NCBI GenBank assembly: GCA_020628635.1
Contig: JAHDEU010000093.1
Coordinates: 1 to 7,646, forward strand
Source of the DNA: Hellea sp.
GTDB lineage: Bacteria; Pseudomonadota; Alphaproteobacteria; Caulobacterales; Maricaulaceae
Direction: 5' to 3'
Length of the DNA stretch: 7,646 nucleotides
The translations under genes were made by a program, and so were the position numbers. How positions within the stretch are numbered: position 1 is the stretch's first letter; the number at the start of each line of letters is the position of its first letter. Positions 6,308-7,646 of this stretch are shown piece after piece. Under the pieces are notes generated by a model, which did no database searches, had not been told where the DNA came from, and saw only the letters and a program-made list of their open reading frames with translations.

Positions 6308-6670
6308 TTACTCGTCGTTGTCAGTGGGGTCCGTCTGGATAACAGGCTCTTCCGACGGGGTTACGCCATCGACCGAATCGGGGACCGTCGTCAAGGCGTC
6401 GACCTCGTTACCCACATCTCTTCGCGAGGTGTTCTGATTTTCCAGCCCAAACACGACCGAGAGCAAGAGCGACAGGATCAGGAAGACCGTGCCGAGGATG
6501 GCCGTCATGCGCGCGATGTTGGTCGTGGCCGAACGGCCGGACATGAAGCCGCCCCCGCCGCCTCCGCCGCCACCAATGCCGAGCGCACCGCCCTCGGAGC
6601 GCTGGATGAGGATCAGCCCGGTCAGGATGACCGAGACGATGAGCAGGATGACGAGCAGGACTGTGGACAT
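6308..6670 (-). CDS. secG: Preprotein translocase subunit SecG
   Basis: SecG is the small non-essential subunit that joins SecY and SecE in the inner-membrane protein-export channel and aids SecA-driven translocation. The 120-residue product has the expected two membrane segments, about 3-22 and 54-75. The conserved loop between them starts QRSEGGALG, and TNIARMTAILG leads into the second helix. The loop contains nine consecutive glycines (33-41), longer than in E. coli SecG but in keeping with Gly-rich alphaproteobacterial versions. The tail from 76 is acidic and looks disordered, as is common in this group. The ATG at 6670 lacks a clear Shine-Dalgarno, but the protein would lose its first helix from any later start. 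Pairing with pyrG immediately downstream supports the call. The usual upstream partner tpiA is not seen here; a small lipoprotein gene occupies that position. Confidence 0.95.
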   Translation of the reverse strand: MSTVLLVILLIVSVILTGLILIQRSEGGALGIGGGGGGGGGFMSGRSATTNIARMTAILGTVFLILSLLLSVVFGLENQNTSRRDVGNEVDALTTVPDSVDGVTPSEEPVIQTDPTDNDE

Positions 6671-6772
6671 GCGAGCGGGACCATTGCGGCTGCGTGGGTT
6701 TAGACCGCGCGCCCTTAAACGCAGGCTACGGCATTATCCAGCGGCAATGTCGGCAGAGCGTTTGGTGAAGCG

Positions 6773-7258
6773 TCAGACGCCCGTGCAATCGCGCTCTTCC
6801 GAGCGGCCCTTGAGATAGGCACGGCGGACCAGTCCGCGCTCATAGGCATTGCGGGCGTCGCGTTCATTCTTCGCCGCGCCGGTCACGGCACGCACGACAC
6901 CGCGGAACGGGATCAAGACGCTGCCGACGGCAGATGACGCGGCGTTGAGCTGGTTGCGCTCGCGCATGATGTCCTCGTCCTCCGGCACGTCGAGATCGGC
7001 GCCCAGCAAGCCGTCGAGCTTTTCGACTTCGGCCCGTATGGCCGCGCAATCGGTCGGAAGCCCCATATAGGGATTGGACATCTCGGACAGGTATGCGGGA
7101 ATCTTGATCTTGGAGAGGCCGACATCCTGCGCCGGGGTCATCAGCACCGCTTCGCCATCGGCCACATCGTCGCCAGCGAACTGTCGGTTGTCCGTCGAGG
7201 CGCAGGCGGAGACCAGAGCGGCGGACAAAAGAGCGGGGAGCAGGACAGCATGTTTCAT
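6773..7258 (-). CDS. Small lipoprotein of unknown function
   Basis: I do not recognise a named family. The 161-residue product begins with a lipoprotein signal peptide: MKH, a hydrophobic core, and the lipobox VSAC with lipid-accepting Cys19. An acidic low-complexity stretch follows. Next comes a segment with NPYMGLPTDC (62-71), then the helix IRAEVEKLDGLLG (74-86). A small-residue-rich, moderately hydrophobic region (106-129) with VGSVLIPFRGVVRAVTGAA comes next, and the end is basic and helical (RRAYLKGRSEERDC). Cys71 and Cys158 could form a disulfide in the periplasm. Start choice is uncertain: ATG at 7258 gives a standard short n-region but lacks a Shine-Dalgarno, while an in-frame GTG at 7276 would add six residues (MRHYAH). 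It follows thiG by 38 bases and precedes secG by 102 bases, so cotranscription with thiG is possible although no functional link is evident. Confidence 0.75.
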   Translation of the reverse strand: MKHAVLLPALLSAALVSACASTDNRQFAGDDVADGEAVLMTPAQDVGLSKIKIPAYLSEMSNPYMGLPTDCAAIRAEVEKLDGLLGADLDVPEDEDIMRERNQLNAASSAVGSVLIPFRGVVRAVTGAAKNERDARNAYERGLVRRAYLKGRSEERDCTGV

Positions 7259-7296
7259 GTGCGCGTAATGCCGCACGGCCTAGTTCCGTTCCGAAA

Positions 7297-7646
7297 CTAT
7301 CCAATCATGCCGGTCATGGGCGAGCTCGCCACGGCATAGGCCTTGCGCTCGATACGGCCCGCGAGAAAGGCCTCGCGCCCGGCGATGACGGCGTGGCGGA
7401 AGGCGCGCGCCATGCGGATCGGGTCCTTCGCGCCCGCAATGGCTGTGTTTGCGATAATGCCGTCGCAGCCGAGTTCCATGGCAGCCGCCGCCTCGGACGC
7501 CGTGCCGAGACCCGCATCGACCAGCACGGGCACGCTCACGGCCTGGCGGACGAGCTGGATGTTGGTCGGGTTGAGCAGGCCAAGCCCCGAGCCGATCGGA
7601 GCCGCTAACGGCATGATCGCCGCCGCGCCCGCGTCCTGGAGCTTCT
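7297..7646 (-). CDS. thiG: Thiazole synthase ThiG (C-terminal part)
   Basis: ThiG makes the thiazole phosphate half of thiamine in the cytoplasm from 1-deoxy-D-xylulose 5-phosphate, the ThiS thiocarboxylate and dehydroglycine (or the glycine-derived imine). Only the last 115 residues lie in the window; the start, and the catalytic Lys that forms the imine with the sugar phosphate, are beyond the right edge. Visible family signatures are MPLAAPIGSGLGL, the phosphate-binding loop region, and VLVDAGLGTASEAAAAMELG followed by CDGIIANTAIAGAKDP. The C-terminus, AGRIERKAYAVASSPMTGMIG, ends in the expected SSPxTGxI pattern. The frame is intact to a TAG at 7299-7297. Nothing is odd in the visible part. 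Other thi genes would be expected upstream, outside the window. Confidence 0.95.
   Translation of the reverse strand, partial: KLQDAGAAAIMPLAAPIGSGLGLLNPTNIQLVRQAVSVPVLVDAGLGTASEAAAAMELGCDGIIANTAIAGAKDPIRMARAFRHAVIAGREAFLAGRIERKAYAVASSPMTGMIG

Noticed and set aside
6254..6703. A plus-strand frame opposite secG
   Set aside because: It is in register with secG and has no recognisable domains; secG itself is convincing.
6671..6772. Promoter or terminator between the lipoprotein gene and secG
   Set aside because: I looked for TTGAC-type hexamers with a matched -10 and for strong hairpins. TTGCCG and GATAAT occur but not with suitable partners or spacing, and the inverted repeats found have mismatches or bulges.
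7274..7276. GTG start for the small lipoprotein
   Set aside because: It is possible but adds MRHYAH before a standard signal peptide. I preferred ATG at 7258 and noted the doubt, as neither has a strong Shine-Dalgarno.
1..7646. CRISPR array, insertion sequence, tRNA, phage or defence genes
   Set aside because: I saw no regularly spaced repeats, terminal inverted repeats with a transposase, cloverleaf, or typical defence domains on either strand. Every gene except the small lipoprotein fits a known housekeeping or envelope family.

Overview
The window looks like an ordinary chromosomal segment of a GC-rich Gram-negative bacterium, most likely an alphaproteobacterium of the Caulobacterales/Maricaulales/Hyphomonadaceae kind. 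Four things suggest this: strong G/C preference at third codon positions; a secG-pyrG gene pair; an outer-membrane TonB-dependent receptor lying next to envelope proteins; and one intergenic region that resembles the Caulobacter housekeeping promoter. This placement is an inference, since there is no rRNA or tRNA to confirm it.

All seven genes lie on the minus strand, so transcription runs from high to low coordinates. In that order they are: the 3' part of thiG (thiamine thiazole synthase, cut by the right edge); an unrecognised small lipoprotein; secG (Sec translocon subunit); pyrG (CTP synthase, complete); a 740-residue TonB-dependent receptor with a TTG start; a lipoprotein M48 metalloprotease with a C-terminal extension; and the N-terminal 307 residues of a secreted PD40/TolB-propeller protein, probably of the large propeller-amidohydrolase family, cut by the left edge. 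Gene order and spacing suggest two blocks. The first is thiG-lipoprotein-secG-pyrG, which ends in stem-loops at 4541-4597. The second is receptor-M48-propeller protein, all three of which are exported envelope proteins.

The intergenic gaps are short: 38, 102, 43, 145, 81 and 84 bases from right to left. No stretch of 300 bases lacks a gene. The gap between secG and the lipoprotein gene (6671-6772) shows no convincing signal. The most structured gaps are 4461-4605 (tandem stem-loops after pyrG) and 2157-2237. The latter holds a good promoter-like sequence, a palindrome over its -35 element, and a perfect 11-base inverted repeat whose 3' arm contains the Shine-Dalgarno of the M48 gene. I see no CRISPR array, insertion sequence, tRNA, phage gene or clear new multi-gene system. 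The more interesting content is regulatory, around the M48 and pyrG starts.
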